Positions 35,516 to 44,143 of a stretch of 64,000 bases of DNA are shown here, piece after piece. The stretch's first letter is position 1, and each line of letters begins with the position of its first letter. The translations under genes were made by a program, and so were the position numbers. Under the pieces are notes generated by a model, which was given only the letters and a program-made list of their open reading frames with translations, was not told where the DNA came from and searched no databases. This stretch comes from Synergistaceae bacterium. GTDB taxonomy: Bacteria; Synergistota; Synergistia; Synergistales; Aminobacteriaceae. The stretch spans positions 19,096 through 83,095 of the forward strand of contig JAHDLC010000036.1 in assembly GCA_018436595.1 (NCBI GenBank). Direction: 5' to 3'.

Positions 35516-36223
35516 ATGAGTGACAGAAGACGAGCGCTGGCAAAGGAACTCTTCGAGCATCTGAATTCGGGGAAGATACAGGTGAACCCGGAGGGAAAAC
35601 TCCCTTCAGAACGGGACATGGCCGCAGCCCTGGGCGTCACGAGGCCCCTTCTCCGACAGGCCATCGCCGTGCTCGAAGCCTTCGGGCTGCTGGAAATACG
35701 GGACAGGCAGGGAATCTTCATGCCCCGGCACGAACTGCCGGAGCTCATCTTTTCGGGTGACTGGCCGCCTTCCATGATGCTGGAGATCTTTCAGGTCCGC
35801 ATGATGATCGAACCGGAAGCCGCGAGAATCGTGGCGGAGAACCGTACTCCGGAGGACCTGCGGAAGATCGGGGAGTCCGTCGCTCAGATGGGGGCCATCA
35901 TCGAATCCGGCAGGGACGACATGGAATCGCTTCTTTCCAAGTGGAACAGAATCTTCCATGCCCAGATCATGGCGGCGACCGGAAACCAGTTTCTCTGCCG
36001 CATCTACGAAACGGTCTCCCGGGCCTACGAGACAGCGAGCACATCACTGATCTTTCGGCGCGAGGAGCTCCGTTTCGACGAGATTTTCGGCGAACACCGG
36101 CACATACTCGACGCCATCAGGGATCAGGACGGCGACAGGGCGGCAGATCTTGTGCTCCGCCATATTCAGGCCTCGGTGGAACGGGCTTCGGAAAGCCTTG
36201 TGAGTTCGGGGTTCAAGATCTGA
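35516..36223 (+). CDS. GntR-family regulator with FCD domain
   Basis: A 235-residue FadR-subfamily repressor. The N-terminal winged helix-turn-helix (about 1-70) contains NPEGKLPSERDMAAALGVTRPLLRQAIAVLEAFGLLEIRDRQGIF; the C-terminal all-helical FCD ligand domain (about 85-225) has RMMIEPEAARIVAEN and HAQIMAATGN and a later EHRHILDAIRDQDGDRAADLVLRHI. FCD domains usually bind a carboxylate and a metal. It is placed behind the TTT/dehydrogenase operon, whose promoter carries a matching palindrome at 29088-29106, so it probably represses that operon until the substrate binds. Confidence 0.92.
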   Translation: MSDRRRALAKELFEHLNSGKIQVNPEGKLPSERDMAAALGVTRPLLRQAIAVLEAFGLLEIRDRQGIFMPRHELPELIFSGDWPPSMMLEIFQVRMMIEPEAARIVAENRTPEDLRKIGESVAQMGAIIESGRDDMESLLSKWNRIFHAQIMAATGNQFLCRIYETVSRAYETASTSLIFRREELRFDEIFGEHRHILDAIRDQDGDRAADLVLRHIQASVERASESLVSSGFKI

Positions 36224-36231
36224 AAGCACGA

Positions 36232-36266
36232 AAGCCTCTCCGGAATCACGCCGGGGAGGCTTTTTT
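36232..36266 (+). terminator. Terminator after the GntR regulator
   Basis: AAGCCTCTCCGG (36232-36243) pairs with CCGGGGAGGCTT (36251-36262), one G-U pair, followed by a run of T. Confidence 0.85.
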
Positions 36267-36308
36267 CACCTGGAAAGCATTCGTCTCCCTGGGGAGAATC
36301 GGTTCTGC

Positions 36309-36788
36309 TTATGCGCCGCCCCTGTCCTGCAGGGGGGCAAAAGCCGCTCCGCACACCGCCGCCAGGTCACCTGGGGCGATTTCCATATCCAGCCCCCTTT
36401 TTCCCGCGCTGACGAAGATCGTCTCAAACCCTTCCGCAGAAACGTCAATGAACGTCCGGAGGCGCTTCTTCTGCCCGAGGGGGCTCACACCGCCGAGAAC
36501 ATATCCTGTTGAACGCTCCACGTCTGCCTGGGGTGCCATTTCGGCTTTCTTCGCCCCCGCCGCCTTCGCCGCGGCCTTCATGCTGAGCATGGAATTCACC
36601 GGGATCACCGCCACGGCGAGCTCTCTGCCGTCAAGGCGTACCACCAGTGTCTTGAAGACCCTCTCAGGCGGAACGGCCAGCTTCTCCGCCGCCTCCATGC
36701 CGAAGGACGGCGCCGAAGGGTCATGGTCGTATTCATGCACCGTGAACTGCACGCCCGCTTTTTTCGCCGCGAGAATTCCCGGGGTCAT
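36309..36788 (-). CDS. ybaK: YbaK/EbsC-type Cys-tRNA deacylase
   Basis: A 159-residue trans-editing protein that hydrolyses Cys-tRNA(Pro) or similar mischarged tRNA. The family pattern is clear: HEYDHDPSAPSFGMEAAEKL, RVFKTLVVRLDGRELAVAVIPV, the catalytic-lysine region KTLVV, then VLGGVSPLGQKKRLRTFID and GLDMEIAPGDL. It overlaps the FetB-like gene by four bases and lies last in the three-gene minus-strand group, an unrelated function carried along. Confidence 0.9.
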   Translation of the reverse strand: MTPGILAAKKAGVQFTVHEYDHDPSAPSFGMEAAEKLAVPPERVFKTLVVRLDGRELAVAVIPVNSMLSMKAAAKAAGAKKAEMAPQADVERSTGYVLGGVSPLGQKKRLRTFIDVSAEGFETIFVSAGKRGLDMEIAPGDLAAVCGAAFAPLQDRGGA

Positions 36789-37630
36789 TTTTTTCCCTCC
36801 CCCGTTCCGGATTCAGGCTTTTTCTCATCACACCCTGCCCCGTTGAGAATACCGCCCCTCCGGCAGAACTGGCTCCTTTTGTTGTAGAGGGTATGATAGC
36901 CGAAATGGAGGGAGCCGAAGACGGACAGGCAGACCGCCGAGCAGTTGGCCACCATGATGGAAATCTGGTAGAGGATAGCCGTCGTGGGAAGGGTGCCCGA
37001 CAGGATCTGTCCCGTCATCATCCCGGGAAGGGAGACGATGCCCATGCCTATCATGGAATTCAGCGTGGGGAGTATGGCCGTCTCCAGTGCCTGGTTCACG
37101 AAGGGCAGCAGGATGCTCTTCGGGCTCGCCCCGAAGTTGAGAAGGGCCTCCATTCTCTCCCTTCCCGCAGCCGTGCTCTCCCTGAAGGTCTTCACCCCCA
37201 GGTTCACCCCTGTCATGGCGTTCCCGAAGATCATGCCGCTCAGGGGAATCGCGTACTGGGGATTGAAGAGGCTCTGGTTCACCACGGCAGCGACATAATA
37301 TATCAGCACCGCAAAACCCGAAAAGGCCAGGGAAAATCCAATGGAAAGCTTGAATCCCCGGTTGAGGTCCCGGTTTTTTGACAGCACCCTGTGGATGGCG
37401 AAGGCCATCATTGCGGCCAGGTAGCCCACGGTCAACAGGGGATGGGGATTCTCAAAAATGTAGGTCAGCACAAAACCGGCGAGGACAAGCTGTACCGTCA
37501 TCCGGATGCTTGCCGTCAGGAGCAGTTTTGTCTGGCTGATCCTGCTCCGTTTCATGAGTGCCAGCACCAGCAGCAGCAGAAGGTAGATGACCAGGAACCG
37601 CTGGATGCCTATGGCCGCGGCGCCGCTCAT
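36785..37630 (-). CDS. fetB: FetB/YbbM-family ABC transporter permease
   Basis: A 281-residue UPF0014 membrane protein with about seven hydrophobic segments. Typical blocks are RMTVQLVLAGFVLTYIF, IPLSGMIFGNAMTGVNLGVKTFRE and MIGMGIVSLPGMMTGQILSGT. In E. coli FetAB exports iron and protects against oxidative stress. The C-terminal tail of about 35 residues is longer than usual and cysteine- and lysine-containing (QFCRRGGILNGAGCDEKK). It overlaps the ATPase gene by four bases. Confidence 0.9.
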   Translation of the reverse strand: MSGAAAIGIQRFLVIYLLLLLVLALMKRSRISQTKLLLTASIRMTVQLVLAGFVLTYIFENPHPLLTVGYLAAMMAFAIHRVLSKNRDLNRGFKLSIGFSLAFSGFAVLIYYVAAVVNQSLFNPQYAIPLSGMIFGNAMTGVNLGVKTFRESTAAGRERMEALLNFGASPKSILLPFVNQALETAILPTLNSMIGMGIVSLPGMMTGQILSGTLPTTAILYQISIMVANCSAVCLSVFGSLHFGYHTLYNKRSQFCRRGGILNGAGCDEKKPESGTGEGKK

Positions 37631-38256
37631 GATACCGCACCTCCCAGGTCGACGGTCCGTTCGGCGAATTTCTCCGTCAGGTGCCTGTCGTGGCTCACGA
37701 CCAGGGCAGCGACGCCGCTGTTTCTGCAGTACTCCGTCAGGTTGGCCATCAATGCCTCCGCCGTGGTCCCGTCAAGGGCCGAGGTGGGCTCATCCAGCAA
37801 AAACACCGCCGGGCGGAAGCTCAGCGCTATGGCAAGGAATACACGCTGCTTCTCGCCGCCGGAGAGTGTGTCGCAGGATGCGTCAAGGGAAAAGGGGACC
37901 CGGCAGGCGTCAAGGCACGCCTGCATGGATTCGCTGTCCGGAGGAACGGAATCCCTGTACTGGTGGTACTGAAGAAAGTTTTCCCTCACCGTGCCGGGGA
38001 AAAGATAGGCCGACTGTCCGGCGAGGATGACCTCCCTCCGGAGAAGGAGAGGGTCGATCTCAAGGATATCTTTGCCCCCATACAGCACCGTGCCGCCCGA
38101 AGGGGAAACGGTACCGTTCAAAAGCCGCAGAAAGGAGCTTTTCCCGCTCCCGCTGGGCCCCTGAAGAAAAATGATCTCACCTTTGCGCACTTCCATGTCA
38201 GGATAAACAATCCTGTCCAGAAAGACGAGGGATGACGTGCGAAGAACTGCTTCCAT
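37627..38256 (-). CDS. fetA: FetA/YbbL-family ABC transporter ATPase
   Basis: A 209-residue single-domain ATPase. Walker A is GPSGSGKSSFL, the signature region is LSGGEKQRVFLAIAL, Walker B is AVFLLDEPTSALD and the switch histidine lies in ALVVSHDRHL. ATG 38256 follows aaggtggag and is preferred to the upstream start at 38292. Paired with the FetB-like permease it makes a half-size exporter, likely for iron or another metal; the substrate is assigned by family only. Confidence 0.9.
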   Translation of the reverse strand: MEAVLRTSSLVFLDRIVYPDMEVRKGEIIFLQGPSGSGKSSFLRLLNGTVSPSGGTVLYGGKDILEIDPLLLRREVILAGQSAYLFPGTVRENFLQYHQYRDSVPPDSESMQACLDACRVPFSLDASCDTLSGGEKQRVFLAIALSFRPAVFLLDEPTSALDGTTAEALMANLTEYCRNSGVAALVVSHDRHLTEKFAERTVDLGGAVS

Positions 38257-38409
38257 GACTCCACCTTGCCTTCCTGCCTGCATATCAGGCATTCTGGAAT
38301 AATATTATCTCATGTTTCCTGACCATTCGGGACATACCCTCCTGAAAAAAGGACCGAAAGCGGTGTCACCGGAAAAGCGGGGGCCCCCGGATTTTTTCCA
38401 GGGAACAGC

Positions 38410-38437
38410 TTGACAGGAAAAAGAATTGGAGTATGCT
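38410..38437 (+). promoter_or_regulatory. Promoter of the DUF6530-like gene
   Basis: TTGACA (38410-38415) and TATGCT (38432-38437), 16-base spacer; transcription should start near 38444. Confidence 0.7.
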
Positions 38438-38446
38438 TGTCTGCGT

Positions 38447-38475
38447 ACTTATTTAGTAAATAAGTAATTTAGTAA
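38447..38475 (+). promoter_or_regulatory. Perfect palindrome plus direct repeat after the promoter
   Basis: ACTTATTTAGTAAATAAGT (38447-38465) is a perfect inverted repeat, nine-base arms around one G. The core ATTTAGTAA (38451-38459) is repeated at 38467-38475, 16 bases further on. The position at the start of transcription suggests binding of two repressor dimers on the same face of DNA. Dyads of this A+T-rich type are bound by MarR/ArsR-class regulators, but no such gene is adjacent. Confidence 0.6.
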
Positions 38476-38502
38476 TTATCAAAGGATATTCAGGAGGAAA
38501 AA

Positions 38503-38991
38503 ATGAACATACCGACGACGCTGAAGCACAAGCCGGTCATCACCGTGGAGAACTACGAGAACGTGGACGGGCGGCAGGCGTACAATTCCGACGCCAAGGG
38601 GCTGTCCCTCGGGCTTGCCCAGTGGAACGACAGGGGAAAGGTGGAGATTTCCGCGAAGGTGTGGCGCTATACGGGGGAAAAATGGTCACGCCAGTCGGAG
38701 GAGATGCCCCTCCACCGGGTGCTCGACCTGGCCATCCTTGTGTGCAAGGGGAAGCAGCATTTCCAGGAGGCCTACCGCCACCCGAAACTCTACGATGAAA
38801 CAAACCCCCGCATCGACCGTGTGGGGCTCCAGGGGGACGCCATGACCGTGGAAATATGCACGGGCAACCCCAGGATCGACGAGGATATCCAGCTCTTCTC
38901 CCAGGCCCTCAGCCGGGACGACGAGCTGCTGTCGGAGCGGCTTCACCTTCTGGCCGAACTGCTCCGCGACATGGGGTACGGCAGAGGCTGA
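38503..38991 (+). CDS. DUF6530-like protein
   Basis: A 162-residue cytoplasmic protein starting MNIPTTLKHKPVITVENYEN, with SDAKGLSLGLAQWNDRG, the Trp/Arg-rich block KVWRYTGEKWSRQSEEMPLHRVLDLAIL and a helical C-terminus (about 125-160). It resembles, from memory, proteins carrying the DUF6530 label; no function is known. ATG 38503 follows aggaggaaaaa. It has its own promoter with a palindromic operator, so it is probably an inducible single-gene unit. Confidence 0.7.
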   Translation: MNIPTTLKHKPVITVENYENVDGRQAYNSDAKGLSLGLAQWNDRGKVEISAKVWRYTGEKWSRQSEEMPLHRVLDLAILVCKGKQHFQEAYRHPKLYDETNPRIDRVGLQGDAMTVEICTGNPRIDEDIQLFSQALSRDDELLSERLHLLAELLRDMGYGRG

Positions 38992-39021
38992 AAGAAACCG
39001 GGCGGCTGCTCCGCCGCCCGG
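38991..39021 (-). terminator. Terminator after the 39 kb secreted-protein gene
   Basis: Read on the minus strand, CCGGGCGGC and GCCGCCCGG form a nine-base-pair stem with a six-base loop, followed by TTTCTTTC. It lies 50 bases after the stop at 39073. Confidence 0.65.
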
Positions 39022-39072
39022 ATGAACCCCTCAGCCCGGAAGGTGTCGAAGGTATTGGCCGCCCCGCCGTGC

Positions 39073-39528
39073 TCAATCAGGATAGTTCTCCCCCGGCTGC
39101 GCGGGGCGGGCGAGTTCCACCGCCACCTGCTCCCCGAGCTCCGCAGACCAGGGGAAATGGTAGCCCTCGTCCGGGATGACGGGACGCTCCTCCTCCAGAA
39201 CAAAACTGACGATGTGGCGGCTGCCCTTTTCCGGGGGCGGAAACTCCGTCTCCGTGGTGCGGAAATATTCCAGGGCCTCCCCCGGGACGTACCCGCCCTT
39301 GAAGGACCGGACAACCTCCGCGGAGATCCTCCACCGGGCGTACCCGCCGAGGGTGCTCACCCGCTCCGATTCCCTGACCTCCAGGATGACCGTGACATCC
39401 GTTCCTCTGATATTACCCGCGATGAGGGCGGGCAAAAAGTCACTCTCCAGCCCGTCGGAGGGAACACAGGCCATGAAGAGCCCAATACCCAGGCACAGCA
39501 GGATCATTCTCTTCGGGGAAAAACCCAT
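39073..39528 (-). CDS. Hypothetical exported protein
   Basis: About 151 residues with an N-terminal signal (KRMILLCLGIGLFMACV). The cysteine after FMA could be lipidated, though the lipobox is weak, so a secreted or lipid-anchored protein is likely. The mature part is a beta-rich domain (NIRGTDVTVILEVRESERV, GYARWRISAEVVRSFKGGYVPGEALEYF, HIVSFVLEEERPVI), reminiscent of small domains that measure or bind but with no family I can name. ATG 39528 follows gggaggtgg. Confidence 0.65.
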   Translation of the reverse strand: MGFSPKRMILLCLGIGLFMACVPSDGLESDFLPALIAGNIRGTDVTVILEVRESERVSTLGGYARWRISAEVVRSFKGGYVPGEALEYFRTTETEFPPPEKGSRHIVSFVLEEERPVIPDEGYHFPWSAELGEQVAVELARPAQPGENYPD

Positions 39529-39686
39529 CGTTTCCACCTCCCTGACCGAAATCACCCACAACAGCTGAACGTCTTGCGGCCCCGAAATATTGTGAGGCCT
39601 GTTCCGGTATGGGGCAATTGTACAATGAAGGCCTTCCTGGGGGCAGACTCCCTGATTCCGGGCAAAGCTCCGCCATTCATACCGAT

Positions 39687-41753
39687 CTAGAGGAACTCCA
39701 GGGGGCAGAAGTCCTTCAGGAAGGATTTCACCCCGTACTGTTCGAACGCCACGGTGCAGGTTTCCTCATCCTCCGATTGCACGACGCCCTCCCCGTATTT
39801 CGGGTGGCGGACTTTTACCGGGGTCCCCTCCGGCGACGGCGCCGAAGTCGAGTTGTCTTCCGCTCCACCGAAGACAGAGCCCCCACCGCCTCTTTCCCTG
39901 TTTTCCAGCAGCGCCCTGCAGTATGCCCGGATATCTCCCCCGCCCGGCCCGTCGTCGCCGCCTTCGAGCAGGCGGGACGGGATCATGGAGAGGAAGCCGC
40001 TCTTCCCGGGAAGAACCCGTACATCGCCGGGGTCGGTGTAGCAGGAGAGTTCGAGGTAGTCCTTCGCCCGGGTGATGCCGACGAAAAAGAGCCGTTTTTC
40101 TTCCTCCCGCCCCTCCGGTGAATAGGTGTGGAGGGGGATGAGCCCCTCGTTGACCCCGATGATGAACACCACGGGAAACTCGAGCCCCTTGCAGGCGTGG
40201 AGGGTCAGGAGCCGGACCGAATCTCCGCTCCCCTCTTCGCCGCCGGAGGAGAAAAACTCCGTCCCGTACAGTGCCGAGGAGTTGAGAAATTCCGCTGCCT
40301 TTCCGGTATAGCTCCCCTCCCTCTCCCTGCAGAAGGCGTCCAGTTTCTCCAGAAATGCCAGGACAAGCCTGCGGTTTTCCGGAAAGGAGGCCGACGTGGG
40401 GGACAGCCGGTGTTCCAGCCCGAAATACTCGTAAATTTCGAGGGGGCCCCGGCCCGTTCCGGCCCATTCCGGGAAGGAGCGGACCCTGTCATACAGCTCC
40501 GATTCAGCCCCGACAGGATCTTTCGCCTCCGCGGGCGCCGGGCCGTCCCCGAAGCGGCCGTCGGTAAGGGCGGAGACCAGGCCGTTTCTGTCGGCCCCGT
40601 TCACCGAGGCGCTCAGCAGGCGGGCGAGCCACTGCAGCACAGGGATGTCCTTCAGGGTCTTCCGGACCGAAAGCGTGAAGGGAATTCCCTTCCGGCGGAA
40701 GACGGCCTGCAGGGGGCCCGACTGGCGCTGCATCCGGTAGAACACCGCCATGTCACCCCACGGCATCCCCCCGTCATGAAGCTCCTGAATCCTGTCCGCC
40801 AGGTATTCCGCCTCCAGGAAGGGATTGAAGTGGTTCCGGATCACGATCCCCGCTCCCCGCTCCCGGGTGCCTTCCAGGTCCGAAGAATCCTGGAGGAAGC
40901 ACCGGGCGGCCTCGAGAATGGTGGAGCTGGACCGGTAGTTGAGGGGAAGGGAGATCTCCGCGGCGCGGAACTCCCTGGCGAACCTGCGGAAGATGTCCCT
41001 GCTGCCTCCCCTCCAGCTGTAGATCACCTGGTTGGGGTCGCCCACGGCGAAGAGCTTCGTCTCCTCCGACGCCAGGGCGCGGATGAATTCCATCTGGGCC
41101 CCGTCGCAGTCCTGAAACTCGTCCACGATGATCCACCGGGGCGACCACCCGCTTGTCCCCGCCAGGGCCGCGGCGTTCCGGAGAAGGTCGTCGAAGTCCA
41201 TGGCGTTCTGGAGCACTTTTTCCCGGGCGAGCAGCTCCACGAGCGCGGAGATGCCGTCCTCCCGCTTCATCCGGCCGAAGAGCGTCCTTCCCGCGGCACA
41301 GGCCTCCAGCCGCTTCATCAGCCTGTTTCGGTATTTTATGGTCAGCCCGTGCTCCACGATGAGCCGCTCGGCCATTTCCAGCAGGCCGTCGGGGTCGAGA
41401 ACGGAGAAGGACGGGGTGTAGCCCAGGGTCTCCACGGGAAGGATACGTTGGAGCATTCTCATGGCCACGCTGTGGAAGGTGCCGAACCAGGCCGTGCTCT
41501 CCAGGGCGGCGCAGGGAGCGGCCGCGGCCAGGCGGCTCCGTATCTCGTCCGCAGCCTTGTTCGTGAAGGTCAGCACCACCATGTCCTCCAGGGGAACCCC
41601 GTTGACCGTGTGCTCGTAGAGGGCCTTGCAGATGAGGACGGTGGTCTTGCCGCTTCCCACGCAGGCGTTGACGAGGGTGGCCCGGCCCTGTTCGAGCACC
41701 GCCTGCCGCTGGTAGGGGTTGAGCCTCTCCAGGAGGGATCCGGCGGACGTCAT
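39687..41753 (-). CDS. UvrD/Rep-family superfamily 1 DNA helicase
   Basis: A 688-residue ATP-dependent 3'-5' helicase. Motif order is complete: Q motif LNPYQRQAVLEQ, Walker A VGSGKTTVLI, IIVDEFQDCDGAQ, GDPNQVIYSWRGGS, SLPLNYRSSSTIL and LLTLHACKGLEFPVVFIIG. The C-terminus (about 640-688) is a small PcrA-like tail with VKVRHPKYGEGVV. It overlaps the next helicase gene by four bases. The closest type by motifs is PcrA/UvrD, which acts in repair and in removing proteins from DNA. Confidence 0.92.
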   Translation of the reverse strand: MTSAGSLLERLNPYQRQAVLEQGRATLVNACVGSGKTTVLICKALYEHTVNGVPLEDMVVLTFTNKAADEIRSRLAAAAPCAALESTAWFGTFHSVAMRMLQRILPVETLGYTPSFSVLDPDGLLEMAERLIVEHGLTIKYRNRLMKRLEACAAGRTLFGRMKREDGISALVELLAREKVLQNAMDFDDLLRNAAALAGTSGWSPRWIIVDEFQDCDGAQMEFIRALASEETKLFAVGDPNQVIYSWRGGSRDIFRRFAREFRAAEISLPLNYRSSSTILEAARCFLQDSSDLEGTRERGAGIVIRNHFNPFLEAEYLADRIQELHDGGMPWGDMAVFYRMQRQSGPLQAVFRRKGIPFTLSVRKTLKDIPVLQWLARLLSASVNGADRNGLVSALTDGRFGDGPAPAEAKDPVGAESELYDRVRSFPEWAGTGRGPLEIYEYFGLEHRLSPTSASFPENRRLVLAFLEKLDAFCREREGSYTGKAAEFLNSSALYGTEFFSSGGEEGSGDSVRLLTLHACKGLEFPVVFIIGVNEGLIPLHTYSPEGREEEKRLFFVGITRAKDYLELSCYTDPGDVRVLPGKSGFLSMIPSRLLEGGDDGPGGGDIRAYCRALLENRERGGGGSVFGGAEDNSTSAPSPEGTPVKVRHPKYGEGVVQSEDEETCTVAFEQYGVKSFLKDFCPLEFL

Positions 41754-44074
41754 GGCCCCTCACCGCCTCCCGCCGACGGCACATCCCCGGGAGGCGGAAG
41801 GGTCTCGAAAAGACTGCCGATCGCCCAGAGGACCACCCTCTTGTCCAGGTGGTAGTCTCCCACGCAGGCAGGACAGCCGCCCCTGCACGGGCATCCCCGG
41901 ATCATCCGGTCCGCCCTGCGGAGAATGTCCCGCACCAGGGAGAACCCCTTGCGGGAGAACCCGAGGCCTCCGGCGTACATGTCGAAGACACACACGGACA
42001 TCCTGCCCCCCTCGGGGCCGTCCCCGGCCAGGAGGGCGCTGCCCATGTCCTCCGGTGTGGCCATGGCGGCCATCATGGCGGCGTTCAGCAGGGCGAAGCT
42101 CAGCCCTTCGGCGTAGGTCTTCCGGAACTGGAATCCCGGCATCGGGGCAGGGGCCAGGGAGAGAAACAGGCGCCGCACCTCGCCGGGGAGGGCGATCCAG
42201 AATCCCTCCGTATCGAAGGATTTGCTCAGCGGACGGTCGAGCAGTTCCATGCCCAGGTTCTGGTGGTTGTGAAACTGCTGCCGCCGGAAGCCCACCGTGG
42301 TGTAGGCCACCCGCACGTCCCCGAGGCCGCAGAGGGTCCTGCCCAGGGGTTCGGTCTTCTCGTCCCTGATTTTGTGCACCTCGGTCATATCGCAGGAGAC
42401 GGTGTAGTAATTTCCGTCCGTGGGCCGGGCCAGGGCCTCGGTGTGGTTCAGGTCCAGGCTCTCCACCAGGTACTGGAGCCCCTCGTGGAGGTAGACGGCG
42501 CCCCGGTAGATCTCCCGGAAGGCCTGGAGCTCGTCCATCTCCGTGAGAAGGGATCCGTCGGCTGCGTTCTTCAGCCTGTACCGGGTTCTGTCCATGTTGC
42601 GCAGGCTGATCTCCCCCGCCGGGTAGGCCCCTCCGGACCAGAAGTACTTTCCCTGCTCCTTCCGGAGCTCCTTTCCGGGAAGGAGGACGGGGACGATCTC
42701 CCCGAGGTCCGGGAAAAGGGCCCCGTCGTCCACGGAGAGGGGCAGCTCGGCCGCCGCGGCCCGCACGTGGGCCACCTGGATGAAGAGGTTGTCCGGGTCC
42801 ACCACGGCGCTTTCGCTCTCCCCCGAGAAGAGCCACTCCGGATCGATGGCGAGATACTGGTCCAGGGGCAGGTTGTCCAGCAGCAGGACCACCGACGCGC
42901 TCCTGTCCTTCCGCCCCGCCCGTCCCGCCTGCTGCCAGAAGGAAGCCCGGGTGCCGGGGAACCCCACGAGCACGGCCGTGTCGATCCGCCCGATGTCGAT
43001 TCCCAGCTCCAGCACGTTGGTGGCCACGAGGCCCCGCAGCCTGCCCGACGCCATTTTCTCCTCGATGTCCCGCCGCTCCAGGGGCCTGTATCCTCCCCGA
43101 TAGCCGGAGACCAGGGAGGCCATGTCCCGCCCTCCGGACTCCGGGGCTGATTCCTTCAGCCTGTCCCGGACTTCCTTCAGGACGACCTCCACGGCGTTCC
43201 GGGATTTGCAGAAGGCCAGAAAGGGCGAGTTTTCCCGGACAAGCCGGGCGAGAAGCCCCGTGGCCTCCCGGGCCGGGGAGACGCGGAACTCCGTCCCCCG
43301 GGCGGTGGGGGGCTGCCAGAGGAAAAAGCGCTTTTCCGGCGACGGGGAGCCGTCCCGGGAGACATGGGAAAAGGGACGGCCGCAGATGTTCTCCGCGAGC
43401 TCCACGGGGTTGGCGATGGTGGCGGAGCTGCACAGGAAGCGGGGCGAGGAGCCGTAGTACCCGCAGATCCGCCCGAGGCGCTTCATCACGTTGGCCAGAT
43501 GGGAGCCGAAGGCCCCACGGTAGGAATGAAGCTCGTCCACCACGATGTACTTCAGGTTGGCGAAGAAAAAGCTGAAGCCGTAGCTGCCGTGGTTCGGCAG
43601 AAAGGTGGCGTTGAGCATTTCGGGGTTGGTGAGGACGATGTTCGCGCTGCTCCGGATGCGGCCCCGCTCGGCGGAGGGGGTGTCCCCGTCGTAGATCCCC
43701 GCCTGGAGGCGGGACGGGCCGAAGAATTCCAGGAGAGGGACGAAGCTCCGGAACTGGTCGCTCGCCAGCGCCTTCGTGGGGTACAGGAAGATCGCCCTGG
43801 CCGCCGGGTTCGTCAGTATCTCCTGCAGGACGGGGAGCAGGAAGCCCAGGGTCTTGCCGCTGGCCGTGGAGGTGGTGACGATCACGTTTTCGCCGTCCAC
43901 GGCCCGGTCGAACATCTCTCCTTGGTGGGAATAGAGCATGCTGATCCCGCTGCGCTCCAGGAAGGCGCGCAGTTCGGGCAGCATCCTGTCCGGGAAGGGG
44001 GTGAACACCGCTTCCCGCTTCGGGATCACCTGTTCGTGGACTATCTTCTTCCGGTACTCTTCCATGCCGGTCAT
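41750..44074 (-). CDS. mrfA: MrfA/YprA-like DEAD-box helicase with C-terminal cysteine cluster
   Basis: A 774-residue superfamily 2 helicase. Walker A is TSTASGKTLGF, motif II is VVDELHSYRGAFGSH (DELH), and motif VI is WQQAGRAGRK; the C-terminal DUF1998-type domain ends with the four-cysteine cluster CPCRGGCPACVG. In Bacillus MrfA acts with the exonuclease MrfB in mitomycin-type repair; here the partner gene is instead a UvrD-like helicase, co-translated with it. No MrfB homologue is seen within the window. ATG 44074 (or ATG 44065) is the start. Confidence 0.9.
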   Translation of the reverse strand: MTGMEEYRKKIVHEQVIPKREAVFTPFPDRMLPELRAFLERSGISMLYSHQGEMFDRAVDGENVIVTTSTASGKTLGFLLPVLQEILTNPAARAIFLYPTKALASDQFRSFVPLLEFFGPSRLQAGIYDGDTPSAERGRIRSSANIVLTNPEMLNATFLPNHGSYGFSFFFANLKYIVVDELHSYRGAFGSHLANVMKRLGRICGYYGSSPRFLCSSATIANPVELAENICGRPFSHVSRDGSPSPEKRFFLWQPPTARGTEFRVSPAREATGLLARLVRENSPFLAFCKSRNAVEVVLKEVRDRLKESAPESGGRDMASLVSGYRGGYRPLERRDIEEKMASGRLRGLVATNVLELGIDIGRIDTAVLVGFPGTRASFWQQAGRAGRKDRSASVVLLLDNLPLDQYLAIDPEWLFSGESESAVVDPDNLFIQVAHVRAAAAELPLSVDDGALFPDLGEIVPVLLPGKELRKEQGKYFWSGGAYPAGEISLRNMDRTRYRLKNAADGSLLTEMDELQAFREIYRGAVYLHEGLQYLVESLDLNHTEALARPTDGNYYTVSCDMTEVHKIRDEKTEPLGRTLCGLGDVRVAYTTVGFRRQQFHNHQNLGMELLDRPLSKSFDTEGFWIALPGEVRRLFLSLAPAPMPGFQFRKTYAEGLSFALLNAAMMAAMATPEDMGSALLAGDGPEGGRMSVCVFDMYAGGLGFSRKGFSLVRDILRRADRMIRGCPCRGGCPACVGDYHLDKRVVLWAIGSLFETLPPPGDVPSAGGGEGP

Positions 44075-44143
44075 GGAAACGCCCTCACTCGCCCGCCGGA
44101 TATGGATCCTCCGGATATGCCGGAAGACGGAACGGGCCAGGAA

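Noticed and set aside
40128..41855. 575-codon plus-strand open frame
   Set aside because: Antisense to the UvrD-like helicase; no motif; compositionally a shadow.
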